Part shown: one piece after another, positions 34,414 to 46,405 of the stretch
How positions within the stretch are numbered: the stretch's first letter is position 1
Layout of the letters: each line of letters opens with the position of its first letter
DNA from: Cannabis sativa
Lineage: Eukaryota > Streptophyta > Magnoliopsida > Rosales > Cannabaceae
Direction: 5' to 3'
NCBI RefSeq assembly: GCF_029168945.1
Contig: NC_083601.1
Location: 35,391,660-35,455,659 of the forward strand
Length of the DNA: 64,000 nucleotides
Program-made: the position numbers and the translations under genes
Notes under the pieces: model-generated
The model's input: the letters and a program-made list of their open reading frames with translations, nothing else
The model's database searches: none
What the model was told of the DNA's origin: nothing

Positions 34414-34999
34414 TGTTGTAAGTTCAACAACAATAACATCAAGCATTCAATTCTAAAACCTGCAATAAACTCATAACTTTGACAGCAATAATGACCACAA
34501 ACTAATTAACAACATAATGAACCAAGAAATAGAAATTAAACAAAGAACAACACAAGAATATATCCTGGTTCCGGTCCTAGATATCAACATGATCCCTGGC
34601 CATACTCCAGTTGAGAAACATCACCAATTCTTCATTAATATGTGGAATAAGAGAGTATCAATACAATTACAAGATTCAGAGCAATCTCAGCCTTGTGGTA
34701 CTCGAAACACACCAAAGAAAACAGTCACAGTTTTCTCTCTACCAACCCCAGTACACCCCCTTGTTCTTGACCCTCTTCAAGAACAGAACACTCAGCTTAG
34801 AACCCTAAGCAACTCTCAAATCCTCTCTCTTATTCTCCTCTTGACCTCTTCCTTAAAGTGAAAAGAATAGACATATTTATAGGCCCAACTCATACTAGGA
34901 AATAGAACCAACTAACTAACTAACATAACAGAAAGTTAGTTAAGTTAGTTGGTTTAGGTGAGTTGGATAAAGAGTTGGTTTAGAGGATCAACTTCCACA
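34414..34999 (-). mobile_element. Solo LTR (copia-like)
   Basis: On the minus strand it starts TGTGGAAGTTGATCC and ends CTTACAACA (TG...CA), with a perfect 5-bp target duplication ATAAT (34409-34413 and 35000-35004). A promoter-like CTATAAATATG lies on the minus strand at about 34874-34884, followed by a purine-rich leader. No internal domain remains, so it arose by LTR-LTR recombination. The 114-codon open frame on the plus strand is incidental. Confidence 0.75.
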
Positions 35000-35004
35000 A
35001 TAAT

Positions 35005-35480
35005 TATAGCTATATATTTGCTGAAACTTTTGTTTAATTGAAAGTTGGCAACCAATAAAAATCACTTTAATATCAACTCTCTATTGAAAATTTCCAATCG
35101 TGTTGAAATTCTGAAAGGTAGTCACACGGCGGGGCCTTTGGTGGTTGCGACAGAGTTTTTGTACGGTTGCAGGGAGGAGCTAGTACAGAATCAATGTTTT
35201 CGATTCTGTAAGTTGCCTCCGTACGAGGCAAGGATATTTTTGTACTTAATTTTAAGTTGTAAAACTACATTATAAGAAGGGGGTCTCGAATTTTTATGTC
35301 ATGAAGTTAGAAAAGACTCTTAGAAGCAAAAGAAGAAGATTCTTGGTGCGAGCGTGGCGATCCGATCAAGTTCTCCACCTAATTTCTTTCTCTTTCTTTA
35401 AATTTCTTTATGTTAAATTTTGTCTTTAATTTAAACATAGATTTGAATGTTGAAATTATGAATTAATTTTTCAACTTAAT
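35005..35480. other. Unassigned DNA, locally GC-richer
   Basis: About 35110-35240 is more GC-rich than its surroundings and contains a palindrome-like ACAGAATC...GATTCTGT. Frames are short. I cannot assign it; it may be a fragment of an unknown element. Confidence 0.3.
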
Positions 35481-35483
35481 TAA

Positions 35484-35850
35484 GATATGATGAATGTTGA
35501 ATGAGTTTATTCTAAAAGTTAATGTGATTTGTTATTTGTTATTTTTGTTTGTGATTTGTTCATATTTGTTTTAATACATCACTTTTAACATGATTCATGA
35601 TCCTAACATAAAATCTAAAAAGTAAATATTAAGAATGCTTTAATAGAATATTATTTTTATAAGTAAATATTATGAATGTTGAATGAGTTTATTCTAAAAG
35701 TTAATGTGATTTGTTATTTTTTTCTTGATTTTTGTGATTTGTTCATATTCGTTTTAATATATGTTCTAAATTGATCACCTTTAACTTGATTCATAATCTT
35801 AATGAAATCTGAAAAGTAAATATTAAGAATGTTTTAATTGAAAATTATGC
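35484..35850 (+). repeat. Tandem duplication of about 182 bp
   Basis: ATGAATGTTGAATGAGTTTA begins near 35489 and again near 35671, and both continue with TTCTAAAAGTTAATGTGATT and AAAGTAAATATTAAGAATG-like blocks. Confidence 0.7.
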
Positions 35851-35954
35851 TTTAATCTGAAGAATAAATAATAGCATTAATAATTGAGTAATTAAAACAA
35901 TTATATTCAATAATCATATCCTTTATTGCTCATTGTGTTTATCAATTTTTATTA

Positions 35955-36302
35955 GGGTGAATATTATTTTGGACTCTGTGTTTTGCAAAAATTATTAATT
36001 TGACTTTGTATTTTTTAAAATTATACAAACAGGACCCTAAATTTATTTTTTTGTCAAAATAAAACTTAACAATAATCTTATCTTGAGATGTTATGACAAA
36101 ACTGGTTATATTTTTTTTTTTATCTGTTCATATTAGAAATTGTCTTAAAGTTAATTATATTAAAAAATAAAATGTTAAAAATTGAGCTCAAGATCTTATT
36201 TTTACCATTTTAGAAAAATATAAGATTCATTTTGTCATTTAATAAAACAGAAAATTCAATTAATAACTTTTGTAAAACACAAGTTCCAGAATAATATTTA
36301 TG
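35955..36302. mobile_element. MULE-type MITE, copy 2, 9-bp target duplication
   Basis: A diverged sister of 33680-34052 (GGGTGAATATTATTTTGGAC at the left, TGTTTTGCAAAAATTATTAA inside). It is flanked by a perfect 9-bp duplication TTTTTATTA (35946-35954 and 36303-36311). Confidence 0.85.
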
Positions 36303-36536
36303 TTTTTATTATTATCTGAAAGATTATCTTTTAATCAAATAAAATCATAAATCTAGTGGTAATTAATTTCAGAGGGTTCGACCTCTGTTCTACTTCACTT
36401 GCGTAGATTAGCATAATTTTCGTAACAACCATTTATATATTATAGCTATAGCTCATATATCTATATGATTCGAACAGTTTAAGCATCCTTGTTTTTCATA
36501 GTAGCAAAAATGGGATTCAAACATCATACTCCTGTG

Positions 36537-37065
36537 TAGGGGTGTTAATCAAACCGTTCAAACCGCCCGTACCACACCGCACCGCAAAAAAAATGCGATT
36601 TGAAATTCTTTGCGGTGCGGTCACGGTTTGAATTTTTTCTAAACCGCGTGGTGCGGTGCAGTTTGCAGTTTTGAATTGTTAATATGCGGTTCAAACCGCA
36701 CCGCACCGCAAATTATAAAAATACCAATTTTTATATTTAGTTAGGTCCAATATGTGAATGTCTAACCCAAAGCTCACTAATTATTGTATTATTGAAACTT
36801 AATATTTTTTTTTTCATATTTATTTTCAAGCCTTATGGTATTTTGACAAGTCTTACTCAAGTTTTGTTATATTTGTGATAGTTTAATTATTGGTGATAGT
36901 CCAAACTGCAAAAACCGCACCGCACCGCACCATTTTTGCGGTGCGGTTTTCGCAATTTTGTAGTTTCGCGGTGCGGGTGCGGTTTGAGAAATTAAAAAAA
37001 CTGCATGTGTGGGTTGATGAAAAAAATTGTCAAAAACTGCACCATCGGCACCGCGAACACCCCTA
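36537..37065. mobile_element. hAT MITE rich in GCGGTGCGG palindromes
   Basis: Ends TAGGGGTGTT and AACACCCCTA are inverted repeats. The 8-bp flank is CTCCTGTG (36529-36536) against CTCATGTG (37066-37073), one mismatch. The interior is full of AACCGCACCGCACCGC and its complement, giving strong hairpins. 529 bp, non-coding; the short ORFs across it are artefacts. Confidence 0.88.
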
Positions 37066-37626
37066 CTCATGTGTTATAACTTTGAAATCTATTTTTTATT
37101 GCACAAATATTTTCTAAAAGAAAAAAAGTGGAAACCAATCTCCCCTCTCCCAATATCAAAAGAAAAAAAAAAAAAAAAAAACAAAATTACAATCATTTTA
37201 TTCAAACATCTCATATCTCATGACGATGATGATGACAAAATAAATAATTTTTACTCCTAAATAATTATGTTTATGGGATTGTTAATTAAGTTTCATAAAT
37301 GATAGGGGAAAGTGAAGAGTTGAATTTTTCAAGATTTTGTATTGTTTCAGATTTATTCCAAGCTGTGAAGTGTGAACATTCTGAATAAGTGTTCGATCTA
37401 AATCTGGGTACTAATTTATTACAGACTTTATTCGGAAATTAAATAAAGTCGATCATGACTTCTACTAATTTCGAAAAATTTATTCAAAAAATAAATAAAT
37501 AAATTGAAAAAAACTTAGTTTTCTTTTAAAGCAAAACCTCAGTTAATATACCAAAAAACTTGTTTAACTACTGGAGTATAGAACATCAAAACCAGAGTCA
37601 AGTTCATGTAAGCAATACGAACAAGT

Positions 37627-37942
37627 TAGGGGTGGAAATTCGTGTTCGCAAGTCGTGTTCGTGTCGTGTAGAGACTCACGTATAGCATGTACATGCTTGA
37701 CCCGAACACGATCCGTTTAATAATCGTGTCAAAAAATAAAATCCAAACACAACCTGTTTATAAACGGATTGACACGACACAACCCGTGTAACTCTTTTAT
37801 AAGCATATTTTGTTTAAACATGTCAACCAATAACACGTTTATAATTCATTTATGACACTAAAATAACTTTAAATAAGTAATTAACGAGTTAATATCTTGT
37901 GAGGGTTTCGAGCTGTGTTATCTTGTCTGACCCGTTTTGCTA
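37627..37942. mobile_element. Non-autonomous hAT element with eroded right end
   Basis: The left end TAGGGGTGGAAATTCGTG and internal CGTGTCGTG and GACCCGTTTTGC blocks are typical of a plant hAT family. The right end reads ACCCGTTTTGCTA, apparently missing the few bases that would complete the inverted repeat. A perfect 8-bp duplication GAACAAGT flanks it (37619-37626 and 37943-37950). Confidence 0.75.
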
Positions 37943-38279
37943 GAACAAGTAGCCTAGTAATATAATGGGATTTGATTACTAGTTGCTAGAAAAAGGCCCA
38001 CTTCTTTCATAGCAATATCTTGAGACACAAGTAATTATGCACATTGAACAAAACTCACACCATTAATAGTCTTACCCACAAACTAAATGAACTAAATATT
38101 GATCTGCCTGTCTAATACGATTATACTAGTTACAACAAACAAGTAAATAAGCCTTAGATACATGATACAGAAGTAGTCAGAAGAGCTAGAAAACCTTACT
38201 TCAGCAACAAACTATTCATAGTTAGTAAAATAATACATCTTAATTCAGGCCAAAAAAACTTTCTAACAACATTACATTA

Positions 38280-41074
38280 TTAACTCACTACTAACCCGCT
38301 TAACTCTTGAACAACACATTCCATTGAAGGCCTGTGGTTGAAAGATTCATGTGTACAAAGCAGAGCTAGTTTAGCAAGCTTCGTTGCCTCAGATTCTGAA
38401 AACTTCCCAGCGAGGTTTTGATCAATGAAGTCTTCAAAACTGCATGACTCTGCGCCTTGGCGAACTGATTGGGTTATTTTCTGTTTTCCAGTTAGAATTT
38501 GAAATATGATCATACCAAATGCATATACATCGCTTTTTCCAGTGAAGCGACCGGTGTTTGTGTACTCAGGAGCCAGGTATCCCATGGCGGCACTGGCTTT
38601 CAGCATGGAGAAGATGATATCGTCTGCAAGGAGTTTGTGTAGTCCCGAATCCGAGATCATCGGCTTATAGTTGTTGTCAATGAGCACATTCTCCGCTGAG
38701 ATATTCTGGTGAACTATAGCAGACTTTTTTCCCTTACTTCCATGCAAATATGCAATACCTGTGATTCAATCAACAGTTTGGACAATCAATTTACTCTTAT
38801 TGTAAAAATATTTCACTAATGCAGACACCATTAGTACTCTGATACGATATAGTTTTGAAGAAATTATAAAAGACTGACCTTTGGCAACACCAGTGATGAT
38901 AGATACTCTAGTTGCCCATTCAAGAACCAAATCAGTGCCTTCCTTAATGTCAAGATACTGCAACAGACTTCCTTTCGGGACAAAATCATAGACAAGAAAA
39001 CACTCTCCCCTTCCTCTTGAACAGCAAAAACCTCTCAACTTAACAAGATTTTCATGTTTCAATGATGTTAACATCTTCAATCCCTTCAGGAATGCAGCTT
39101 CGTCCGAGTTACAGCTTGTCTTCGCAATGCATTTTATGGCAACAACCGATCCATCTCTCAGGACTCCCCGGTAGGTGGCGGAGAAACTGCTTTTTCCCAG
39201 CAAATTCACTTCAGAGAAGCACTGTGTTGCGCGCTCCACTTCTTCTAGATTGAACATGAAGCTTTCGAGTACTTCCTGAGAGAATCCACCGCTACCTTTA
39301 GCAAAAGGGTCCCATCCGTTCGAGTATTCCAGACTGATGAGGGGAGATGCACTCTTCCTGTAAACTTCCTTCACCTGATCAGTGCTAAGCCGACTATCTG
39401 ATGGGTCGAAAGTACTTCCAATTTTCTGTTTTTGGCGGCGGTACCATGAGAATGAGAAAAGACCAGAAACAACAAATGCAACAAAAAGTCCAGTAACCCC
39501 CAAAACTACACCTATTTGAGGAGACTTAGATGGCTTTGAACACTTAGCTCCACTGCAATTCGACTCTAAATTTACAGACTCGGGTAGGTCTTTTGTGGAA
39601 TGGTTACTTGTTGAGTTTGGGAAACTGTTGGCAGAAAAATTACCAGGTTGATATGGTTCTGGCCTGTTGGGGTCCCAACCTTCACTACTAGCTGTGCAAA
39701 CTTGCAATTCATGAAACCCAACTCCACACAAGTTTGGGTTCTTTTCGTATTGGAATCCTCCCCCTAGGCTTTTAAAAACTGCATTTTCATTCACAAGGAC
39801 CAACAAAAAGGCCATCAGGTCGATATATTTAGCTACATCCTTAATATTTAGAAGAGATAAAAGAAAAAAGAAAGAGCAATAAGAAAGAGAAAAATCAGGA
39901 ACACATCACCTTGTGGAATGGTACCGGACAGAGAATTGTTCCTGATGTCAAGGACTTTTAACATGGGAGCCTCAACTAATTTTGCAGGAACAGAACCAAA
40001 TAGTTTGTTAAAGCTCAAATCCAACCTTGTTAGTGTCTTCAGTTCACCCAAAGTTGCAGGAATTGCACCAGTTAGTTGATTATATTGAAGAGCAAGAACA
40101 CTAAGCTTCTTCAGATTTCGAAGTTGAATTGGTATACTCCCAGTCAATCTATTATAACACAGCTGCAGAACTGCATATAACAAGAGAGAACTTGAATTGA
40201 AGCTTTATCTTACTTTGCAACAAATCACAAGTCCTACTTAAGAACTCATTACACGTTTTTGGAGCCAAGAAGAAAATAAAGGGAAGATTTTTTTTCTGAA
40301 CAATCATCATATAAAGTAAACCAAGTAACATTACAGCAAAAATATATAGGCTCAACCATGCTAACATTACATTAGTACGTAGAGCAAGTCCAAAGGAAGC
40401 TTTAGTGAGAATACAGAAGCCAAAAGTGAAAGATTAGTATAAACATATTTGTTGAAGAATCTAACCCAAATAAAAGAAATACATCTAAACAAAGTTGAGG
40501 TTTTCTTCTTTTCTATTTTTTTTCTGCAATGTGGGGTTTATGAAGCAAAGTGTTCAGTGCAATAAAAATGACATGTCCCAATAACATAACAATGCATAAT
40601 CTTTCTCTACATATTAAGAAAATAAAAAAGGTGAACTTTGGACTATAAATCAAGTGACCCACCTTGAAGATTAGGCATGTTTCCAAACCCAATTGGGATT
40701 TCCCCAGAAAGATTATTGACATTGAGATACAAATCAGTTAGCTGGCTTAAAGTCGTAAGCTCCTTGGGAATATTCCCATTCAAAGAATTGAAATGCAAGT
40801 AAAGACCCGTCAAGCTTCGAAGCTCAGCCACAGTCCCTGGTATTTCACCCCAGAGACCTTTTCCTTGCAGAGAGATATTAGCCACACGACCTTGGTCATT
40901 GCAAGCCACGCCTTCAAAAGCTCCACTGCAAGGATCAGAGTGAGGAGTCCACGATTTCAAAAACTGGTTTTTGGGGTCAAGAGAGGCTTTCAAGGCCATT
41001 AAAGCAGGGAGCTCAGAAAGAGAAGAAAGAGAGAGTGAGGGAAAGAGGAAGAATAATAAGATTATTAGAGGCAT
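38280..41074 (-). CDS. LRR receptor-like protein (atypical kinase), At5g51560-type
   Basis: Four exons: 41074-40663, 40170-39910, 39778-38879 and 38758-38280, with GT-AG introns, the first three exons all ending in phase 1. They encode 683 residues. A signal peptide (1-20, PLIILLFFLFPSLSLSSLS) precedes the LRR N-terminal cap (DPCSGAFEGVAC) and about five leucine-rich repeats (70-225). A juxtamembrane spacer, one membrane helix (about 314-336, VVLGVTGLFVAFVVSGLFSF) and a cytoplasmic kinase-like domain (about 410-680) follow. The kinase keeps the ATP-site lysine (VAIK) and the APEY segment. It lacks a normal Gly-rich loop (GKSSFSATYRG), has HQN in place of the catalytic HRD aspartate, and DSG for DFG, so it is probably a pseudokinase that signals by binding partners at the plasma membrane. 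Length and order fit the Arabidopsis At5g51560 group. Ligand unknown. Confidence 0.92.
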
Positions 41075-44000
41075 GTCTGTTACTTTTTTGCCCTTGAAAG
41101 AAAATGACAGACAGGAAGAATGAAAGGTTGGACCTTTTTTATTACTTGTTAAGTTTCTGGTTCTATCTGCTAGTAAATTAAAGGTGGTGTTTGGTTCTAA
41201 GGAAAATGCAGGAGGAAGAGAAGGAGAAGAGGTGTTCTTCTTTCATGTTGTTCTTCAGGGTTTTTTGATAGTGGGAATGGGAAAGAGTGAGGTGAGTGTG
41301 TGTGTAGGAAAATGTGGAAGGTTTAGAAGATCGAGGAGAGTGTTTGTGGTTGGTTCGGTACTTTGGTTTGGTTTGATAGGTTCGAGATAGAATTTGAATC
41401 TTGTAAGACTTAGCGTATCCAAGACTATTAAATATTTACAAGTGTGGGGTCCTTTAGTACAATTCACCATAATATGGACCGTACGATAATCATTATATTG
41501 TATAGAACAAGACTATCATTTGTACATGAAAATCATCATTACGTTTATCATGGGCTATATAACAAATCAACATTAAATTCTTATAAAAAAAAATCAACAT
41601 TAAATCTTGAACAGATCCTAATTGTTTTTTAGCAATTATTAACTTGTGTCATAAACTTTTGACATTACCACAAGGCCGCCTGCTGAAATACTTTTGAACT
41701 ATAGGCACAAGTTCTTGTCGATATAAGAATTTAACAAATAAATGAAATTTATGGTTAAATGGAGTATATTTATCTCACTAACATTTCTGTTGCATCTATA
41801 TTGATTAAGAAAAGAATTAGCTCCTTTATTTTGCCACCAAAAAGAAAAGAAAAGGATTGACAGCTATTAAAAAAAGGTTGTTTTCCACAAAAATCCCTTT
41901 CAAAAGAAAAGGTGTTAATGATGAACTGTAAATGGTAATATGGCATCTCTTGTCAAGTCGTGCAATGAAATAAGGGCTAAAAAAGTGGTTTTACTTTTTA
42001 TAGTATTATGCTCATGAGTTAAAAATGTAAGTTAATTTTATTTTTGAAACAATGAATTATTAGAATTTTTAAAAAATTATATAAACAATCTTAATAATTA
42101 TCAGGTACATAATTATTAAAAAAATTATATTAAATAGTTTGCCAAAATACCTCTACTATTTAGTAGGTGTAGTGTAGACTTTCCCATAAATATATATCTA
42201 TTACACTTTGTACTTATTTCCATTCATTCCCTTTCACATCCTAATTGGAACAAAATTGCAGTTTTACATGATTGTTTCTTTGTTTGATTATACTTTATAA
42301 AAGTTTTCAAACAACGTTACAATTCTCCACTCTTCTAAATTTCTAATGCTTCATGTGAACTACTTTTTGATCTTGTAATTAAGCTCCATGTGACCTTAAC
42401 TATAATATTAAATTGTCGTTTATTTAAAAGCTAGGGACCTAAATCCTAGTAAAACCGACCCAAAGTTTTCTTATAGAGCTTGTGAGTTTATTTTGTCATG
42501 GGATTAGACAGAAGGGACATATTTTATGGGTTTTTCTCCTTCGGACATGATTAAATATTCTGAAGCTCTTTCCACAAACTTTAGACAAGAATCTCTCAGC
42601 AAAAATATATATAAAAAAAAAATACAATGTTTTTGTAAACTTAGCACAAAGTGTAAAAAAATACCAACAAGAATCTTTTTTTTATTATTATTTAACCAGC
42701 AAGAATCTTGTTTCACCGCTAGTCTGCGAAATCCAAGTATAGTGATTAAAATCTGTATATTAAAGAAAAATAATTAGTCTCGATTTATGTTCTGAAAAAA
42801 TACATGACTATAGAATAGTATAATGCATAGTAAGATCTTTTTTCCCGAATAAATCATCAAGTTATGAACTAAAAAGTACATTCATAATATTCTTGGTACA
42901 GAGCTCACATTTAAGAGCGGACGCATTTATTTTCATTTACTATGAAAAAAGAAAAGTGTGAAAAAAAAAATGAAATCAAAAAGGATTTTGGGATATGCAA
43001 TTATTCTACAAACAAAACCAAGTGGTGTGTGGCAGATAATAAGCAATATATATAGGACAGAAATGGTGTCTCAATTCTTGACCTTTTCTTTCAAAGTAAA
43101 TATATATATGTTTCCTTCCACACTGTATATGCATGAATCTACAGATGTCTTCCTATACTTGCCTAATAAAGGATGTAATGGGTGATATTAAAGTGAGGGG
43201 TATTAAAGTGATTTCAAATTGGTGTGCATGTGATATTTTGTCTCCTTTGAGCATACATAGAAGTTTGAAAAGTTCATGATTCATAAATAAAATATTACCA
43301 AACACATAAAGGAAAAAAAGAATTCTTTGGATAAATATCATACGAGGGAAAGGTTGTGAGAAGTTGATTCTACATAAAATGAAAAACATATATTTATATG
43401 TTATTTAAACATCAAACTAATATAGTAATTAACAATAATGATTAAAATACATTATAGCCCATATTTCAAAATTCCAAACAATGGTAAATAACAGTTTTGA
43501 AGCATATATAATTACCACCACCACATTAATTTGTGATTTTGTGTACATGTTCGTCTGTGAAGAAGCGATTTGCTATTAATTTCATTGAGTTGGAGATTAA
43601 ATTGTATATGTACTAATTTATTATAATATGTAATAAATAAATAATTTAAAAAAAAAAAATTATTTCTTCCCTTCTTTTTTTTTTTTATATTGGAAGGTGT
43701 CTTTACTCTTTACTAGATAGCACAAAATCACTATAACAGAAACACAAAATCCCCACGACTCGAGATCAACAGAATAGTACTAGTCCGAGAAAAACTGAAA
43801 GGAGATAAACTTCATGCAAAATTATGTATTCATTTTAAGCGCACTAAATTTTTGGGTTAAATACCATTATTAATGGTAGCATAGTGGTAAACTATGACCT
43901 ACAATTTTCAAAGCCTTCTTTCTTACCTTTCCAGTCTTTCCTTTGTATAAGAGTGTTTTCTTTATATTATAAGAGAGAGAGTATGTCGGGTCTTAAGCCA

Positions 44001-46000
44001 AAAAACAATTAGACCTTTTGTAGTAGTAGTGAAAATTTTGAATGTGCTATTTTGAAAGAAAAAAAAAATTGGGTCTTTTCTCTTAATAAAATCTAAAATA
44101 TAGCATTTCTAAAAAATAAGTTGTGCATTTTTTAGAAATATAGTGTGTTTTTAGTAAATAGTGATAAAAAAAATTAAATATAGTATTTTGAAAAATAAAT
44201 TAAGTTTTTTTGGATAAGGAGGGACCTTGAGCAATGGCCCAGCTCGCTCCACCCTTGGGCTGGGCCTAGTTAGAGTAGGAGTGTCCTCTTTCTACTATTA
44301 TAAGAGAATGAGTCATTTGTAATTTTCCAATTTTAGTGAAAGTTATCCTACTTTTACTATAGTGAAATCCTTCTACCAATTAACCAATTGTTTCATCTCA
44401 ATTTTATTTGAAGTTCTTGTTTTCAATATTATGACTTTTGTTGCCAGCACACTAAACTTCGTTTGGGATCAGTAGCAGTAGAGAAAGCAAGCTATGACAT
44501 ATCAAGCTATCAACCTATTAATCTCATAAGTATAAAGCCTGGGATGATGAGAGAGGGAGATTTCTTTACTTGGATTTCATTATCAGATTTAGACAGACTG
44601 ACTCTTAATTTAGAATAAAGAAATCAGAGAAATGGGATTGAGGTTGTATAGTGCAGAGACAAAGCTATTATTCCCTTGTCTTCTATTCAACAAAAGAAGC
44701 GTTGTTCTAGTAACTCTCTCTTTATCTCTCACTCACTCAGATATCTCGTGTTTATTTACAGTGTTACTTTATTATAAACAACTAGTCACATTAATCCACT
44801 CATTAATTATGATATGCTTTTGTTTGAACCTCTTTTCCTTTTCTCTGTCTTTAAACACTTGTCATTTGGTTACTGGAAACAAGGGCAACCAATCTGTTTG
44901 GTTTGGCTCTTCAAAAAATACGATGCCAATTCAATTCTTTATTGCATGTCATTGTCAACCATGATTTTGCCTTTTAAACATTCAGTCATGTTTATTAAAT
45001 TAGGTTTTACAGTTACAGTTTCTCTTTTATGACAAGAATCTGAAGGGCACAAAATCATAATTCCCTCTCTTCCCTAATAAATTCGTGATTTTTACTGCAG
45101 TTTCTTGCCCATACTGAATCTCCATAGTTTGTAAATGTCAAATGTACATCATTATGTATTAGATTCTACATTTCAAACTACTAATAAGTATCCATGGAAA
45201 ATTCTTTTTCTCCAGGTTATTGGCAATTATCTCTTACTTGATTACTAGGCACTAGGCAGAGCTACATCATTTAATCTAATAATAACAAAGACAAAACACT
45301 TACCAAAATAGTAAAGTTCTTTAACTGTCTCTTACACAAATCTCAATTGAGACGGGGTAAAGATGATGAAACTTAAACTACACACAAAGAAATATTATCC
45401 ATTTATATTCATATATGTGCATATGTATGTGAGTGTATTTGTGTCTATAAAAACGTGCAAATATAGACTGGGCCTTCATAATTTTGTTTTCCTGATGAAG
45501 CAAAGCAATGATATTTCAACCTAAAGACTTGGGATTGCAGACTTTAAAAGTTTATTCTATTATTAGCAAAACGCAGTTCTCAGTCAATTCTCAATCAATC
45601 CAATTCCCTCATTTTTTTCATATGACAAAATGACAGTACTGACCAATTGACCAATTGATAAGATAAAGAAAACTTCTCAGGGAAAGCAACATAAAGGAAT
45701 GCTCTGATACTCAGCAACTCTAGCAAGCAAACCAAACAAGTAAGCTGGAATAGATTCTGAAGTTAAGCGTGTAACTAACAGATTAAACTGGTTTGAGAAG
45801 AAATGAATGTGAGAGAGACTAGAAAGTGGAATTTGAATATAAAAACATACAAAATTGCAGCTAAAGTAATGGAAGACACATATGTAATACAACATTCCAT
45901 AATTCCATTTATGATGAATAAATTAGCCATTACATAAAAATCTATAACAGTAGTTCGTTCAGTTAATCTAATAGTAAAACAGAGAAAACAAACTACTGTG
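41075..46000. other. Intergenic region between the LRR receptor and the epimerase
   Basis: Includes the promoter of the LRR receptor gene (immediately 5' of 41074). The rest is AT-rich with homopolymer runs. A locally GC-richer phrase at 44235-44270 (ending GGGCTGGGCCT) may be a transposon scrap. I found no convincing gene. Confidence 0.5.
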
Positions 46001-46006
46001 TGCTAT

Positions 46007-46012
46007 TTTATT
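46007..46012 (-). terminator. Candidate poly(A) signal of GAE6
   Basis: The minus strand reads AATAAA about 395 bases 3' of the epimerase stop codon. Plant poly(A) signals are loose, so this is a candidate only. Confidence 0.3.
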
Positions 46013-46405
46013 GAATTGCATGGCAATGATACATGTCCACCAATCAGCATATGCTCTATCAGTCGTGAATTCTACAAAAAAAAAAAAGGAAAAAAGAAGA
46101 AAAAGAGAAAGAACAAAAGCTACAACAATTACATTCCAAAGGATTAAAAAAACTGTCCTCAAATTTCTTTTAATACAGCTAGGGAGGGAGTTCCCCGCAA
46201 ACAATGTCCACCAACCACAAAACTTGCTTCAGTCTAGGACACAAAGGGTCCTTATATGTCATCATCATTACGATATATTGAAAGATGATAATCGAGTAAT
46301 CATATGGCAACGAACAGAGAAATGTTTTAAAAACAAATCATATAAGAATTGTAATGAACGAAATTCGAAGGATCATACCGTAACCACACAACAGAAAGAA
46401 TTATG

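Noticed and set aside
34517..34861. 114-codon open frame
   Set aside because: Lies antisense within the solo LTR, whose ends and target duplication explain the sequence.
36867..37117. Overlapping frames rich in Ala, Thr and Pro
   Set aside because: Read-through of GCGGTGCGG repeats in the hAT MITE.
43860..44280. Possible transposon fragment with GGGCTGGGCCT
   Set aside because: No inverted repeat or target duplication could be found.
45677..45895. Minus-strand frame ending SIPAYLFGLLARVAEYQSIP
   Set aside because: The tail looks protein-like and an AG acceptor precedes it, but I recognise no family and no partner exons upstream; too weak to call a gene.
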